Positions 27,110 to 40,241 of a stretch of 64,000 nt of DNA are shown here, piece by piece. The stretch is taken from assembly GCF_900091445.1 (NCBI RefSeq), contig NZ_LT607733.1:4925001-4989000 (forward strand), in the 5' to 3' direction. The position numbers were made by a program, and so were the translations under genes. The notes beneath the pieces are model-generated. The model saw only the letters and a list, made by a program, of their open reading frames with translations, ran no database searches and was not told the DNA's origin. The DNA comes from Micromonospora echinofusca. GTDB lineage: Bacteria > Actinomycetota > Actinomycetes > Mycobacteriales > Micromonosporaceae. The first letter of the stretch is position 1. Each line of letters begins with the position of its first letter.

Positions 27110-28603
27110 TCAGGCGCCGAGGCGCTCCAGGATCAGCTCCCGGACCGTCTTGGCGTCGGCCTGGCCACGGGTGGTCTTCATGACCGCCCCGACCAGGGCG
27201 CCGGCCGCGGCGACCTTGCCGCTGCGGATCTTGTCGGCGATGTCGGGGTTGGCGGCGATCGCCTCGTCGACGGCGGCGGTGAGCGCGCCCGTGTCGGAGA
27301 CGACCTCCAGGCCCCGGTTGGTCATGATCTCGGTCGGCGAGCCCTCGCCGGCCACCACGCCCTCCAAAACGGTACGGGCCAGCTTGTCGTTGAGCTTGCC
27401 GGCGTCGACCAGGCCCTGGAGTTCGGCGACCTGCGACGGGGTGGCCCCGATGTCGGCCAACTCCACGCCGGTCTCGTTGGCGCGCCGGGACAGCTCGCCC
27501 AGCCACCACTTGCGGGCCGCCGCCGGGGAGGCGCCGGCGGCCACGGTCTGCTCGATCAGCTCGACCGCGCCGGCGTTCAGCACCGACTGCATGTCCAGGT
27601 CCGACAGGCCCCACTGCTCCTGGAGCCGGCGCCGGTGCAGCCGGGGCAGCTCCGGCAGCGCGGCCTTCAGCTCGGCGACCCAGGCGGCGTCCGGCGCCAG
27701 CGGCACCAGGTCGGGCTCCGGGAAGTACCGGTAGTCGGTCGCGGTCTCCTTGGACCGGCCCGGCGTGGTGTCGCCGGTGTCCTCGTGGAAGTGCCGGGTC
27801 TCCTGGGTGATCCGGCCACCCGCGTCGAGTACGGACGCCTGCCGGATGATCTCCGACCGGACGGCCCGCTCGACCGAGCGCAGCGAGTTGACGTTCTTGG
27901 TCTCGGTGCGGGTGCCCCACTCCTCGCCGGGCAGGTTGAGGGAGGTGTTGACGTCGCAGCGCAGCGAGCCCTCCTCCATCCGCACGTCGGAGACGCCCAG
28001 CGAGCGGATCACGTCGCGCAGCTCGGTGACGTACGCGCGGGCCACCTCGGGGGCGAGCGTGCCGGTGCCGGGGACCGGCTTGGTGACGATCTCCACCAGC
28101 GGGATGCCGGCCCGGTTGTAGTCGACCAGCGACTCGGTGGCGCCGTGGATGCGCCCGGTGGCGCCGCCGACGTGCAGCGTCTTGCCGGTGTCCTCCTCCA
28201 GGTGCACCCGCTCGATGCCGATGCGCACCAACTCGCCGTTGACCTCGACGTCCAGGTAGCCCTCGAAGCACAGCGGCTCGTCGTACTGGCTGATCTGGAA
28301 GTCCTTCGGCATGTCCGGGTAGAAGTAGTTCTTCCGCGCGAACCGGCACCACTCGGCGATCGAGCAGTTCAGCGCCAGGCCGATCCGGATGGTCGCCTCG
28401 ATGGCGGCCTTGTTGGCGACCGGCAGCGAACCGGGCAGGCCCAGGCAGACCGGGCAGACCCGGGTGTTCGGCTCGCCGCCGAAGTCCGTCGGGCAGCCGC
28501 AGAACATCTTGGTGTTCGTGCCCAGCTCGACGTGGGTCTCCAGGCCGATCACCGGTTCGTAGCGCGCCACGACCTCGTCGTACGCGGGCAGCGTCGTCGT
28601 CAT
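27110..28603 (-). CDS. gatB: Asp-tRNA(Asn)/Glu-tRNA(Gln) amidotransferase subunit B
   Basis: The 497-residue GatB begins with the conserved [12 protein letters not shown] segment and the cysteine-rich zinc site ([10 protein letters not shown] and [10 protein letters not shown]), and ends with the helical and YqeY-like tail domain. It binds misacylated Glu-tRNA(Gln) or Asp-tRNA(Asn), phosphorylates the acyl group and receives ammonia from GatA. It lies 13 bp downstream of gatA in the gatCAB operon. The ATG at 28603 is preceded by CAGGAGCTC. Confidence 0.97.
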   Translation of the reverse strand: MTTTLPAYDEVVARYEPVIGLETHVELGTNTKMFCGCPTDFGGEPNTRVCPVCLGLPGSLPVANKAAIEATIRIGLALNCSIAEWCRFARKNYFYPDMPKDFQISQYDEPLCFEGYLDVEVNGELVRIGIERVHLEEDTGKTLHVGGATGRIHGATESLVDYNRAGIPLVEIVTKPVPGTGTLAPEVARAYVTELRDVIRSLGVSDVRMEEGSLRCDVNTSLNLPGEEWGTRTETKNVNSLRSVERAVRSEIIRQASVLDAGGRITQETRHFHEDTGDTTPGRSKETATDYRYFPEPDLVPLAPDAAWVAELKAALPELPRLHRRRLQEQWGLSDLDMQSVLNAGAVELIEQTVAAGASPAAARKWWLGELSRRANETGVELADIGATPSQVAELQGLVDAGKLNDKLARTVLEGVVAGEGSPTEIMTNRGLEVVSDTGALTAAVDEAIAANPDIADKIRSGKVAAAGALVGAVMKTTRGQADAKTVRELILERLGA

Positions 28604-28616
28604 CTGAGCTCCTGCC

Positions 28617-30092
28617 TCACAGTGCCGGTGGGGTGAACGTGCCGACGGCGCTCTCCAGCGCGGCGGCGACCCGGTACATGCGGTCGTCGGCCATCGTCGG
28701 GGCCATGATCTGGAAGCCGACCGGCAGCCCGTCGGAGAGCCCGCACGGCACCGAGATGCCCGGCCCGCCGTACAGGTTCGTCGGGATGGTGAACAGGTCG
28801 GCCAGGTACATCTGGTAGGGGTCGGCGGTGCGCGCGCCAATCGGGAACGCCACGAACGGGGTGGTCGGCGAGATCAGCGCGTCGACCTGCTCGAACGCGG
28901 CGGTGAAGTCCCGCGTGATCAGCGTACGGACCTTCTGCGCCTGCCCGTAGTAGGCGTCGTAGTAGCCCGACGAGAGCGCGTACGTGCCGATCATGATGCG
29001 GCGCTTGACCTCGGCGCCGAAGCCGGCCTCCCGGGTCAGGGACATGACCTCCTCCAGCGACCGGTTGCCGTCGTCGCCGACCCGCAGGCCGAACCGGACG
29101 CCGTCGAACCGGGCCAGGTTGGAGGAGGCCTCGCTCGGGGCGATCAGGTAGTACGCCGGCAGCGCGTACCGGAAGTGGGGGCAGGACACCTCCACGATCT
29201 CGGCGCCCAGCTTGGTCAGCGCGTCGACCGACTCGCGGAACGCCGCCATCACGCCCGGCTCGGCGCCCTCGCCGACGAACTCGCTGACGATGCCGAGCTT
29301 CACGCCGGTCAGGTCGCCGGTCGCGCCGAGCCTGGCGGCGGCCACCACGTCCGGCACGGGCTGCGGGATCGAGGTGGAGTCGCGCGGGTCGTGCCCGCCG
29401 ATCACCTCGTGCAGCAGCGCCGCGTCCAGCACGTTGCGGGCGCACGGGCCGGGGGTGTCCAGCGACGACGAGAACGCCACCAGGCCGTAACGGGAGGTGC
29501 CGCCGTAGGTGGGCTTCGCGCCGACCGTGCCGGTGACGGCACCCGGCTGGCGGATCGAGCCGCCGGTGTCGGAGCCGATCGCCAGCGGCGCCTCGTACGC
29601 GGCCAGCGCCGCGGAGCTGCCGCCGCCCGAGCCGCCCGGGATGCGGCTGAGGTCCCACGGGTTGTGCGTCGGCCCGTACGCCGAGTATTCCGTGGAGGAG
29701 CCCATCGCGAACTCGTCCATGTTGGTCTTGCCGAGCATCACCGTGCCGGCGGCGCGCAGGCGCTGCACGATCGTCGAGTCGTACGGCGGGCGCCAGCCCT
29801 CCAGGATCTTCGACCCGACGGTGGTCGGCACGCCCTTGGTAGTCAGCACGTCCTTCACGGCGACCGGCACGCCGGCCAGCGGGCCCAGCTCCTCGCCGGC
29901 GGCGCGACGGGCGTCGACGTCGGCGGCGGCGGCGAGCGCGCCCTCGGTGTCGACGTACAGGAACGCGTTCACCCGGTCGTCGACGGCGCCGATGCGGTCC
30001 AGGTGCGCCCGGGTGACCTCGACGGCGGAGGTCTCACCGCTGGCGACGAGCCCCGCGATCTGCGTCGCGGTCAGTCTGGTCAGATCGGTCAT
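28617..30092 (-). CDS. gatA: Asp-tRNA(Asn)/Glu-tRNA(Gln) amidotransferase subunit A
   Basis: The 491-residue amidase-signature enzyme has the Lys80-Ser155-Ser179 catalytic triad ([21 protein letters not shown]). It hydrolyses glutamine or asparagine and channels ammonia to GatB, completing the indirect route to Gln-tRNA or Asn-tRNA in the cytoplasm. The start overlaps the gatC stop by 4 nt. No unusual residues are seen. Confidence 0.97.
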   Translation of the reverse strand: MTDLTRLTATQIAGLVASGETSAVEVTRAHLDRIGAVDDRVNAFLYVDTEGALAAAADVDARRAAGEELGPLAGVPVAVKDVLTTKGVPTTVGSKILEGWRPPYDSTIVQRLRAAGTVMLGKTNMDEFAMGSSTEYSAYGPTHNPWDLSRIPGGSGGGSSAALAAYEAPLAIGSDTGGSIRQPGAVTGTVGAKPTYGGTSRYGLVAFSSSLDTPGPCARNVLDAALLHEVIGGHDPRDSTSIPQPVPDVVAAARLGATGDLTGVKLGIVSEFVGEGAEPGVMAAFRESVDALTKLGAEIVEVSCPHFRYALPAYYLIAPSEASSNLARFDGVRFGLRVGDDGNRSLEEVMSLTREAGFGAEVKRRIMIGTYALSSGYYDAYYGQAQKVRTLITRDFTAAFEQVDALISPTTPFVAFPIGARTADPYQMYLADLFTIPTNLYGGPGISVPCGLSDGLPVGFQIMAPTMADDRMYRVAAALESAVGTFTPPAL

Positions 30093-30394
30093 GACGCCAC
30101 ATCCTCGTCCAGGATCCGCGGTACGCGGAACCGCTGCTGCTCGGCGTCGGGCGCGCCCGACAGCGCCTCCTGCGGGGTCAGCCCGGGCACCACGACGTCC
30201 TCGCGCAGGACGTTGGTCAGCGGCACCGAGTGCGACGTCGGCGGGATGTCCGCCGCGGCGACCTCGCCGACCTGCGCGACCGCCTGGAGGATCACGTCGA
30301 GCTGGCCGGCGAAGGTGTCCAGCTCCTCCTCCGTTACGGCGAGCCGCGACAGTCGCGCCAGGTGCGCGACCTCCTCGCGGGAGATGGCGGCCAT
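30089..30394 (-). CDS. gatC: Asp-tRNA(Asn)/Glu-tRNA(Gln) amidotransferase subunit C
   Basis: The 101-residue GatC has the typical opening ([21 protein letters not shown]) and the C-terminal [14 protein letters not shown] segment. It wraps around the GatA-GatB interface and stabilises the complex. It is the first gene of gatC-gatA-gatB. About 240 bp without a gene separate it from the upstream GGDEF-EAL gene, so the operon promoter probably lies there. Confidence 0.95.
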   Translation of the reverse strand: MAAISREEVAHLARLSRLAVTEEELDTFAGQLDVILQAVAQVGEVAAADIPPTSHSVPLTNVLREDVVVPGLTPQEALSGAPDAEQQRFRVPRILDEDVAS

Positions 30395-30632
30395 CGGTGC
30401 CCCCTTCGTGACGGTGCTTGCGGGTCGGACCGGGTGTCGGCCGCGCGGCCGAGGTGCGTGACGCGCGGTGACCGGAGCGAGTCTATTGTTCCGTCCCGGC
30501 GGCGCGTCCCCGACTCCCCCTCCGGCGCGGCGGGAGGGGGCGTCGTCCGCCGCCGCGCCGCGCGGGCGGTCGCCCTGGTGCCTCGACCGACGCGCCGTGC
30601 CACCGGTGTCCCGGGTGCGCCGGGTGGGCAGC

Positions 30633-33248
30633 TCAGCGGGCGTGTCGGCGGGGAATCTCGGTGTCGGGGCTGGGCGTCGGGCGGACGGGCCGGTAGCGGG
30701 CCAGCCAGCCGACGAGTTCCTCGGCCGGCATCGGCCGGGCGTAGAACCAGCCCTGCGCCGCGTCGCAGCCCGCCGCGTGGAGCATGCGCCAGGTGCGCTC
30801 GTCCTCGACGCCCTCGGCGACCACCCGCAGCCCGAGCGCCTTCGCCAGCTCGATGGTCGACTTGACGATCGCCGCGTCGTCGGCGTCGTCGGCCATCCCC
30901 AGCACGAAGGAGCGGTCCACCTTCACCTCGGACAGCGGCAGCCGCCGCAGGTGTTGGAGGGAGGAGTAGCCGGTGCCGAAGTCGTCCAGGGCGATGCCCA
31001 CGCCGATGCGGTGCAGCCGGGTGATGGTGGCCAGCACGCGACGCGGGTCGGCCATCAGGGCGCCCTCGGTGATCTCCAGTTGCAGCCGCTGCGGCGGCAC
31101 CCCGTAGCGGGCGAGCCGGTCGGCGATCTGGTCGGCGATCTCGCCGGTGTGCAGGTCGCGCACGCTGACGTTGAGCGCCGCCGGCAGGTGCGTCCCGGCG
31201 GCCGACCACTTGGCGAGCTGTTCCACCACGTCGTCCACCACCCGGCGGGTGAGCAGCCGCATCACCGCACTCTGCTCGGCGACGCGGATCAGCTCCTCCG
31301 GGTCCACCATGCCCCGACGGGGGTGCCGCCAGCGCAGCAGCGCCTCCACGCCGACCACCTCGCCGGTCGCGATGGCGACCTGCGGCTGGTAGTACATGGT
31401 GATCTCGCCCGCGTCGGCGGCCGCAGCGGCGTCGGGGTCCCGCCGGCCGGTCGCGTCGTGGCGGGGACCCCGCCGGCCCGTCGGGGCGCGGCCGCCGCCG
31501 GGCGCCCCCGCGCCGTCGTCGACGGGCGGGCCCTGCCGGCGTACGACCCCGGCGCCCTGCCCGCCGGGGTGCCCGGCGCCGTTGCGGCGGCCCGGGCCGT
31601 CGCCTCGGTCGGGGCCGTCCGTCGCGGCGGTCGCCGCCCGACGGCGGATCGGGTCGGCGGCGGTGACGATCCGGTTGATCAGCTCGTCTCCGGGCGGCGG
31701 CCCGGGCCGCTGCCGACGGCGACGTAGCCGCCAGCGACCGGCTCCGGGGGTGAGGTCCCCGACGTCGGCGGAAAGCGTGGCCCCGTCGCCGCCCCGGGTG
31801 GCGCCGGCCCGCCCGGCACCCGGCAGGCGGCCGGCCGGCGTCGCCCCGGCCGCGACGGCCACCGCCCCGTCGCCCGGGGCGCCGTCGGCGCCGACGTCGG
31901 CCAGTTCGGCCGCGACCTGTCCGGCGGGCGGGGCGGCCGCCGGACGGCCCGCCTCCAGCACCCGGCGCAGGTCGGCGAGCAGGCCGAGCCGCTCGGCGGA
32001 GTTGTGGTCGGACTCGGCCGCGTAGACCGCCACGGTGTCGTTGCGGTGCTTGGCGTCGTACATCGCCACGTCGGCGTGGCGCATCAGGGTCGCGAAGTCC
32101 TCGCCGTGCTCGGGGAAGAGCGCGATGCCGATCGAGCCGCCCACGTCGAGCGGCAACCCGTCCAGCGACACCGGTTCGGCCAGCGCCCGGACCACCCGGC
32201 CGGCCAGCTCACGGGCCTCGTCGGCGTCGGTCAGGCCGGTCATCACGATGGCGAACTCGTCCCCGCCCAGCCGGGCGACCATGCCTTCACCGACCACGCC
32301 GGTCAGCCGGGCGCTCACCTCGACCAGCAGCCGGTCGCCCACCGCGTGCCCGAGCGCGTCGTTGACGTTCTTGAACCGGTCGAGGTCGATCAGGAGCAGC
32401 GCCAGCCGCGCGCCGGGCTCGCCCCGGGCCGCGCGCTCGGCGTGCACGTGCACCTGCTCGCCGACCTCGGCCAGCAGCGCCTTGCGGTTGGGCAGGCCGG
32501 TGAGCGGGTCCAGGGACGCGAGCTGCTGCTGCTCGACGCTGAGCCGGGCCATCCGGTAGACGGCGAACAGCGGCACCAGCACCAGCGGGATCAGCGCGGC
32601 GCTGGCCCGTGCCGCCGCGACCAGCACCGGGGCGAGCAGCAGCAACGAGCCGGTGGAGAGCAGCTCGAAGCCCAGCCCCTGCCGCAGGCTGGGCCACCAG
32701 CGGTCACCGAAACGCAGCCGGACAGCCGCGCTGACCAGCGTGTAGTTGACGGCGAACCAGGCCACCGTCGCGCCGCCCACCGCCAGCACGTCCGTGCCGC
32801 GCAGCCGGCCGCCGTCGAAGATGCTGCCGGGCCCCAGCCACGTGACCACGTAGGCGGCGCCCAGGGCGGCCGCGTACTGGGCGGCGTTGAACGCCGTGCG
32901 CCACGGGGCGTGGCCCATCCGCCAGCCGGAGACGACGACGGCCACGGCCTGCACCAGCAGCGCCGGGCCGAAGCCCCAGCCGAGCAGGATGGCGAAGGTG
33001 AAGCAGGTGGACGGGAAGACCGCGGAGGTCTGCCTGCGCCCGGGGGGCACGAACGGGCGCGCGTCGCAGCCGACAGCCAGGGCCGCCATCACCCAGAACG
33101 CCACCGGCAGCCGCGGCAGCTCGGCCGGAAGGTCGAGCAGCGGGCGTACGCAGAGCACCGCGGCCAGCGCGACGACCGACCAGACGAAGGCGAAGAACGG
33201 GCGCGCCCGGCCAGGCGGAACGGAGTTGCGCGAGTCGGCGGACTCCAT
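30633..33248 (-). CDS. membrane GGDEF-EAL c-di-GMP protein with interrupted EAL domain
   Basis: The 871-residue protein has an N-terminal membrane region (about 25-240, seven to eight helices), then a GGDEF domain with an intact active site ([10 protein letters not shown] near residue 329) and an EAL domain with EAL (VEALLRW), [32 protein letters not shown] and VAEGVE all in place. Both diguanylate cyclase and phosphodiesterase activity are plausible. Oddly, about 180 low-complexity residues (about 433-613, Gly/Ala/Pro/Arg-rich) sit between [12 protein letters not shown] and EITMYYQPQ, which are contiguous in relatives. The ATG at 33248 follows GGAGG. Confidence 0.92.
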   Translation of the reverse strand: MESADSRNSVPPGRARPFFAFVWSVVALAAVLCVRPLLDLPAELPRLPVAFWVMAALAVGCDARPFVPPGRRQTSAVFPSTCFTFAILLGWGFGPALLVQAVAVVVSGWRMGHAPWRTAFNAAQYAAALGAAYVVTWLGPGSIFDGGRLRGTDVLAVGGATVAWFAVNYTLVSAAVRLRFGDRWWPSLRQGLGFELLSTGSLLLLAPVLVAAARASAALIPLVLVPLFAVYRMARLSVEQQQLASLDPLTGLPNRKALLAEVGEQVHVHAERAARGEPGARLALLLIDLDRFKNVNDALGHAVGDRLLVEVSARLTGVVGEGMVARLGGDEFAIVMTGLTDADEARELAGRVVRALAEPVSLDGLPLDVGGSIGIALFPEHGEDFATLMRHADVAMYDAKHRNDTVAVYAAESDHNSAERLGLLADLRRVLEAGRPAAAPPAGQVAAELADVGADGAPGDGAVAVAAGATPAGRLPGAGRAGATRGGDGATLSADVGDLTPGAGRWRLRRRRQRPGPPPGDELINRIVTAADPIRRRAATAATDGPDRGDGPGRRNGAGHPGGQGAGVVRRQGPPVDDGAGAPGGGRAPTGRRGPRHDATGRRDPDAAAAADAGEITMYYQPQVAIATGEVVGVEALLRWRHPRRGMVDPEELIRVAEQSAVMRLLTRRVVDDVVEQLAKWSAAGTHLPAALNVSVRDLHTGEIADQIADRLARYGVPPQRLQLEITEGALMADPRRVLATITRLHRIGVGIALDDFGTGYSSLQHLRRLPLSEVKVDRSFVLGMADDADDAAIVKSTIELAKALGLRVVAEGVEDERTWRMLHAAGCDAAQGWFYARPMPAEELVGWLARYRPVRPTPSPDTEIPRRHAR

Positions 33249-33423
33249 CACACCTCCGAGGGCTCGGTCCACGGGGCGTGACCGGGTCGCACGCCGTGCC
33301 ACCAATGAAACGCCCTCCGTGTCGCAATGCCCGGCACGACAGTCGCGAATCGGTCGTAGTCGTAATTAAGTTGGTATCTCGACCTGCCCCGTCGGGTCCA
33401 CGCGCGACGTGCCGCGCCCGCCG

Positions 33424-36291
<2,868 letters not shown>

Positions 36292-36358
36292 TCAGCCCGG
36301 CCTGCCGGGTGCCTGACCCGCCCCGCCCGTCGGTCACCCCAGCGGCGACGGCGCAGGC

Positions 36359-37360
36359 TCAGTCCCAGGCCCGGGAGAGGGCGGTGAGCTGGTCGGCGTA
36401 CTCGATGCGGGCGGCCCAGGGCGCGGGCCAGGCCGCCATGCCCCGGGCCGTGCCGACGAAGGCGCCGGCCAGCGCGGCGATCGAGTCGGAGTCGCCGGCG
36501 GTGGTGGCGCCCCGGGCCAGCGCGGCCACCGGGTCGTCGGCGTGCCGGATCGCGCAGAACAGGGCCGTGGCCAGCGCCTCCTCGGCGATCCACCCCTCGC
36601 CGGTGTGCCGGCACGGGTCGCCGCCGTCGTCCGGGGCGGCGAGCGCGGCGTCGAGGCGGCCGAGGACGGCGAGGCACTCGTCCCAGCCCCGGGCGACGAA
36701 GTCCTCCGGGGTGTCCACCCCGGGGCGCTGCCAGAGGTCGCCGAGCCAGTCGGCGCGGTAGACCCGCCGCTGGTCGCGGGCCCGGTCGGCGAGCAGCCGG
36801 GGCAGCTCCGCCAGCGCCGCGCCGTCGCGCAGCAGCCGCACCGCGTACGCGGTCAGTTCGCTGGCTGCGAGGCCGGTCGGGTGGCCGTGGGTCAGCCCCG
36901 CCTGGAGCTGGGCCAGCCCGGCGAGGGTGTCGAGGTCGACGTCGACCAGGCCGACCGGGGTGACCCGCATGTTGGCCCCGCAGCCCTTCGAGCCGGCCAC
37001 CGTCGCCTCCTGCCAGCGCACCCCGCGCTCCAGTTCGGCGCAGGCCCGCAGGCAGGTCATGCCCGGCGCCCGGTTGTTCTCCGGGCTGGCCGCCCAGTCC
37101 AGGAAACGCTTGCGCAGCAGCGGCTCGACCGCCTCCGGGGTCAGCGCCGGCGCGTCGTGCAGCGCCCAGCCGACCGCCAGCGCCATCTGCGTGTCGTCGG
37201 TCACCAGCGCCGGCTCACCGGCGAGCTCGCGGGGGCCGGCCGGCCCGTACCGGCGAACGATCTCGGCGACGGTCAGGAACTCGGTCGGCTTGCCCAACGC
37301 GTCACCGTAGGCGAGGCCGAAGAGCGAACCCGCGGCCCGCCGGAGCGAGGTGTCGATCAT
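36359..37360 (-). CDS. ADP-ribosylglycohydrolase-family protein
   Basis: The 333-residue all-helical hydrolase of the ARH family has an N-terminal RAAGSLFGLAYGDALG segment, the metal-binding TDDTQMALAVG motif and the C-terminal aspartates in GDSDSIAALAGAF. Such enzymes remove ADP-ribose from proteins or nucleic acids, or hydrolyse related glycosidic bonds. The actual substrate is unknown. No ADP-ribosyltransferase (DraT/DarT type) gene is visible nearby. ATG at 37360. The frame continues upstream without a supported start. Confidence 0.87.
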   Translation of the reverse strand: MIDTSLRRAAGSLFGLAYGDALGKPTEFLTVAEIVRRYGPAGPRELAGEPALVTDDTQMALAVGWALHDAPALTPEAVEPLLRKRFLDWAASPENNRAPGMTCLRACAELERGVRWQEATVAGSKGCGANMRVTPVGLVDVDLDTLAGLAQLQAGLTHGHPTGLAASELTAYAVRLLRDGAALAELPRLLADRARDQRRVYRADWLGDLWQRPGVDTPEDFVARGWDECLAVLGRLDAALAAPDDGGDPCRHTGEGWIAEEALATALFCAIRHADDPVAALARGATTAGDSDSIAALAGAFVGTARGMAAWPAPWAARIEYADQLTALSRAWD

Positions 37361-37527
37361 TCCGCGATCATGCCCGCCGCACGCAACCCGCACCACCGGG
37401 GCGGATGTCGGCGCAGGAACAGGTCGCGTGCCGGCGGACGTGGGGGAAACGCATCCGTCGGGGCCCTCGCGGTCCGGCGGCGGCGCAGGGATCGGCCGGG
37501 CCCGGCCTTGGTGCCCGGCGGGGTCGC

Positions 37528-37887
37528 TCAGGCGGAGAAGACCAGGCAGAAGGGGTGACCGGCCGGGTCGGCGTAGACCCGGAAGTCGTCGCCCTCGCCG
37601 GGCAGCCGCCGGGCGCCGAGCGCCAGCACCCGCTGCTCGGCCGCCTCCACGTCCGCCACCTGCACGTCCAGGTGGAACTGCTGCGGCCGCTCCGGGTCGG
37701 GCCACGCCGGCGGGCGCAGGTCGGGCGCCGTCTGGAAGGCGAGACGGTGACCCGAGCCGGCGATCACGACCCAGCCGTCGTCGCTGGCGTCGGCGTCGAC
37801 GGGCAGGCCCAGCAGCTCCGAGTAGAACCCGGCCAAGGCCCGGGGATCGGGGCAGTCGATGACCACGGTGCGCAGTTGTCCCATCAT
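37528..37887 (-). CDS. VOC-superfamily (glyoxalase-like) protein
   Basis: The 119-residue single-domain protein has two beta-alpha-beta-beta-beta modules (TVVIDCPDPRALAGFYSELLG, then FHLDVQVADVEAAEQRVLALG) and the C-terminal VYADPAGHPFCLVF segment typical of glyoxalase/bleomycin-resistance-like proteins. Metal and substrate are unknown. ATG at 37887 has GGGGCAGG about 9 nt upstream; an in-frame ATG at 37896 abuts that sequence and is less likely. It lies 27 bp after the metE-like gene's downstream end on the same strand, probably as a separate accessory gene. Confidence 0.82.
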   Translation of the reverse strand: MMGQLRTVVIDCPDPRALAGFYSELLGLPVDADASDDGWVVIAGSGHRLAFQTAPDLRPPAWPDPERPQQFHLDVQVADVEAAEQRVLALGARRLPGEGDDFRVYADPAGHPFCLVFSA

Positions 37888-37923
37888 GCCGGCCATCCTG
37901 CCCCGCTCGTACGACGGGAAACC

Positions 37924-38928
37924 TCAGTCCTCGGCGAGCCGCCGTCCCGCGTCCCGGCAGGCGGCGAGCACGGCGCGCGCGTGCTGCCCGGAGGCGCTGG
38001 CGAGGCCGCAGGCGGGGGTCACCACGACCTGCTCGGCGAGCTGCCGGCGGGGGAACCCGAGGCGGTCCCAGAGCTGGCGTACGCGATCGGCGACCTGCGC
38101 CGAGGTCGGCGCGCGACCGGCGGACGACGGCGTGGTGGAGACGGCGCCGGCCAGCAGCCCGAGCCCCGCGTCGATCGCCTCGCCCAGCGGATCCAGGTCG
38201 GTGACCAGGCCGAGGTCGAGGGCGACGCCGATGGCTCCCGTCGAGCGGATCAGCTCCAGCGGCACGTCCGGCGCGCAGCAGTGCACCACGGTCGGCACCC
38301 CGGCCGCCTCGACGACCGTGCGCAGCAGCGACGCGGCGGCGCTCGGATCGACGGCCCGGTACGCGCCGAGCCCGCTCTCGGTGGGCACCCGCCCGGCGAG
38401 CACCGTCGGCAGCGACGGCTCGTCGAGCTGGAGCAGCACGGTGGCGCGCGGCAGCCGGCGGGCGACCGCCGCGACGTGCCCGCGCAGCCCCTCCGCGAGC
38501 GAGTTCGTGAGATCCCGGACGGCGCCGGGGTCGCGCAGCATCCGGCCGCCGATCGGCAGCTCCAGGGACGCGGCCAGGGTCAGCGGGCCACCTGTCTGGA
38601 TCTTGACCGGCCCCGCGTACTCCTCCGCCTGCTCGGCGAGCTGGTCGAGGTCGCGTTCCATCAGGTCGCGGGCGCGGCGCACGTCCCGCCCCGGGCGCGG
38701 CGCGATCCGCCAGCGGGCGGCGTACAGCTCCACCGGCAGCTCGACCAGCAGGCCGGCGGTCCGGCCGATCAGGTCGGCGCCGGGGCCCCGCGCCGGCAGC
38801 TCCGGCAGGTGGGGCAGGGCGGGAAGCTCACCGAGGACGATCCGCTGTGCCTCGGCGATGTCGGTGCCGGGAAGCGAACCGATGCCGGTCGCCGCGCCGG
38901 CCGGCCAGGGCCACGCCTGATCTGTCAC
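37924..38928 (-). CDS. MetE C-terminal-like (methionine synthase-type) protein
   Basis: The 334-residue protein has a UROD/MetE-like barrel, matching the C-terminal half of cobalamin-independent methionine synthase. Putative zinc ligands are present in VVHCCAPD (His216, Cys218) and TPACGL, and LQLDEPSLP (about 167-175) matches the family DEP motif. The N-terminal MetE half is absent, as in the archaeal-type short forms. It may transfer a methyl group to homocysteine or a related thiol. The gene order iscS-mnmA-this gene-ligA resembles M. tuberculosis, where the equivalent is unassigned. Confidence 0.78.
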   Translation of the reverse strand: MTDQAWPWPAGAATGIGSLPGTDIAEAQRIVLGELPALPHLPELPARGPGADLIGRTAGLLVELPVELYAARWRIAPRPGRDVRRARDLMERDLDQLAEQAEEYAGPVKIQTGGPLTLAASLELPIGGRMLRDPGAVRDLTNSLAEGLRGHVAAVARRLPRATVLLQLDEPSLPTVLAGRVPTESGLGAYRAVDPSAAASLLRTVVEAAGVPTVVHCCAPDVPLELIRSTGAIGVALDLGLVTDLDPLGEAIDAGLGLLAGAVSTTPSSAGRAPTSAQVADRVRQLWDRLGFPRRQLAEQVVVTPACGLASASGQHARAVLAACRDAGRRLAED

Positions 38929-39020
38929 GGCCGAAGACTATCCGGTGCGCGGACGCCCGCCACTCGGCCGCCCGGGACCGGACCGGGGTGCCCTGCCGGA
39001 CGCACGCTCCCGATCGGGCG

Positions 39021-40094
39021 TCAGCCGGCGATGGTGGCGGAGCCGAGCACGACGTCGCCGGCCGGGTCCGGCCGGTACGCCACGATCGCCTGGCCGGCGG
39101 CGACCCCCCGCACGGGGCGGCGCAGCTCGGCGCGCAGACCGTCGGCGGTCAGCTCGACCGTCGCCGGCACCACGTCCCCGTGCGCCCGCAACTGCACCTC
39201 GCACTCCAGCGGCGCGTCGGGGCGCGGGCCGCCCGTCCACACGGGGCGCTCCGCGCGCACCCGGGAGACCTCCAGCGCCTCGGCCGGGCCCACCGTCACG
39301 GTGTTGGTCTTCGGCGTGATGGACAGCACGTAGCGCGGCCGGCCGTCCGGCGCCGGCCGGTCCAGGTGCAGCCCGCGCCGCTGCCCGACCGTGTACGCGT
39401 ACGCGCCGCTGTGGCTGCCCACCACGGCGCCGGTGGCGGCGTCCACCACCTCGCCGGGCGCCTCACCGAGACGCTCGGCGAGGAAGCCGCGGGTGTCCCC
39501 GTCGGCGATGAAGCAGATGTCGTGGGAGTCCGGCTTGTCGGCCACCGCCAGCCCGCGCCGGGCCGCCTCCTCGCGCACCTGCGCCTTCGTCGAGTCGCCG
39601 AGCGGGAACACCGACCGGTCCAACTGCTCGCGGGTGAGCACCGCCAGCACGTACGACTGGTCCTTGGGCAGGTCGACGCTGCGACGCAGCAGGCCGTCGG
39701 CGCCGAGCCGGGCGTGGTGGCCGGTGACCACGGCGTCGAAGCCCAGGGCCACGGCCCGGTCCAGCACCGCAGCGAACTTGATCTTCTCGTTGCAGCGCAG
39801 GCAGGGGTTCGGTGTACGGCCGGCCGCGTACTCGGCGACGAAGTCGTCCACCACGTCGGAGTGGAAGCGGTCGGCCATGTCCCAGACGTAGAACGGGATG
39901 CCGATGACGTCGGCGGCCCGCCGGGCGTCCCGGGAGTCCTCCAGGGTGCAGCAGCCGCGCGCACCGGTGCGGTAGGTCTGCGGGTTGCGGGCCAGCGCCA
40001 GGTGCACGCCGGTCACGTCGTGCCCCGCCTCGACGGCCCGCGCCGCCGCGACCGCCGAGTCCACCCCGCCCGACATCGCCGCCAAGACCCTCAC
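39021..40094 (-). CDS. mnmA: tRNA-specific 2-thiouridylase MnmA
   Basis: The 357-residue protein has the PP-loop SGGVDS at 8-13, the catalytic Cys98-x2-Cys101 region (NPCLRCN), the persulfide Cys194 in HDICFIAD, and a C-terminal OB-like domain. It adds sulfur at U34 of Lys, Glu and Gln tRNAs, taking sulfur from a cysteine desulfurase. That enzyme is encoded immediately upstream on the same strand, separated by an inverted repeat. ATG start. Confidence 0.96.
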   Translation of the reverse strand: MRVLAAMSGGVDSAVAAARAVEAGHDVTGVHLALARNPQTYRTGARGCCTLEDSRDARRAADVIGIPFYVWDMADRFHSDVVDDFVAEYAAGRTPNPCLRCNEKIKFAAVLDRAVALGFDAVVTGHHARLGADGLLRRSVDLPKDQSYVLAVLTREQLDRSVFPLGDSTKAQVREEAARRGLAVADKPDSHDICFIADGDTRGFLAERLGEAPGEVVDAATGAVVGSHSGAYAYTVGQRRGLHLDRPAPDGRPRYVLSITPKTNTVTVGPAEALEVSRVRAERPVWTGGPRPDAPLECEVQLRAHGDVVPATVELTADGLRAELRRPVRGVAAGQAIVAYRPDPAGDVVLGSATIAG

Positions 40095-40153
40095 CGGCTC
40101 ACTCCCTTCACCCCACCGACCCTATCCCCATCCCCGACCCGCCCAGCCACCGG

Positions 40154-40224
40154 CGATCATGCAGTCGTGGCGGGGCACGAATGCCGCAGGAGACCACGCT
40201 CCGGGCACCACGACTGCATGATCG
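40154..40224. repeat. perfect 17-bp inverted repeat between iscS and mnmA
   Basis: CGATCATGCAGTCGTGG (40154-40170) is repeated exactly inverted at 40208-40224 around a 37-nt centre. It fills most of the gap between two co-directional genes. It could be a transcriptional attenuator, an RNA processing site or a dispersed REP-type element. It lacks the poly-U and the compact loop of a terminator. Confidence 0.75.
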
Positions 40225-40241
40225 ACCGCCTCGCGGCGAGG

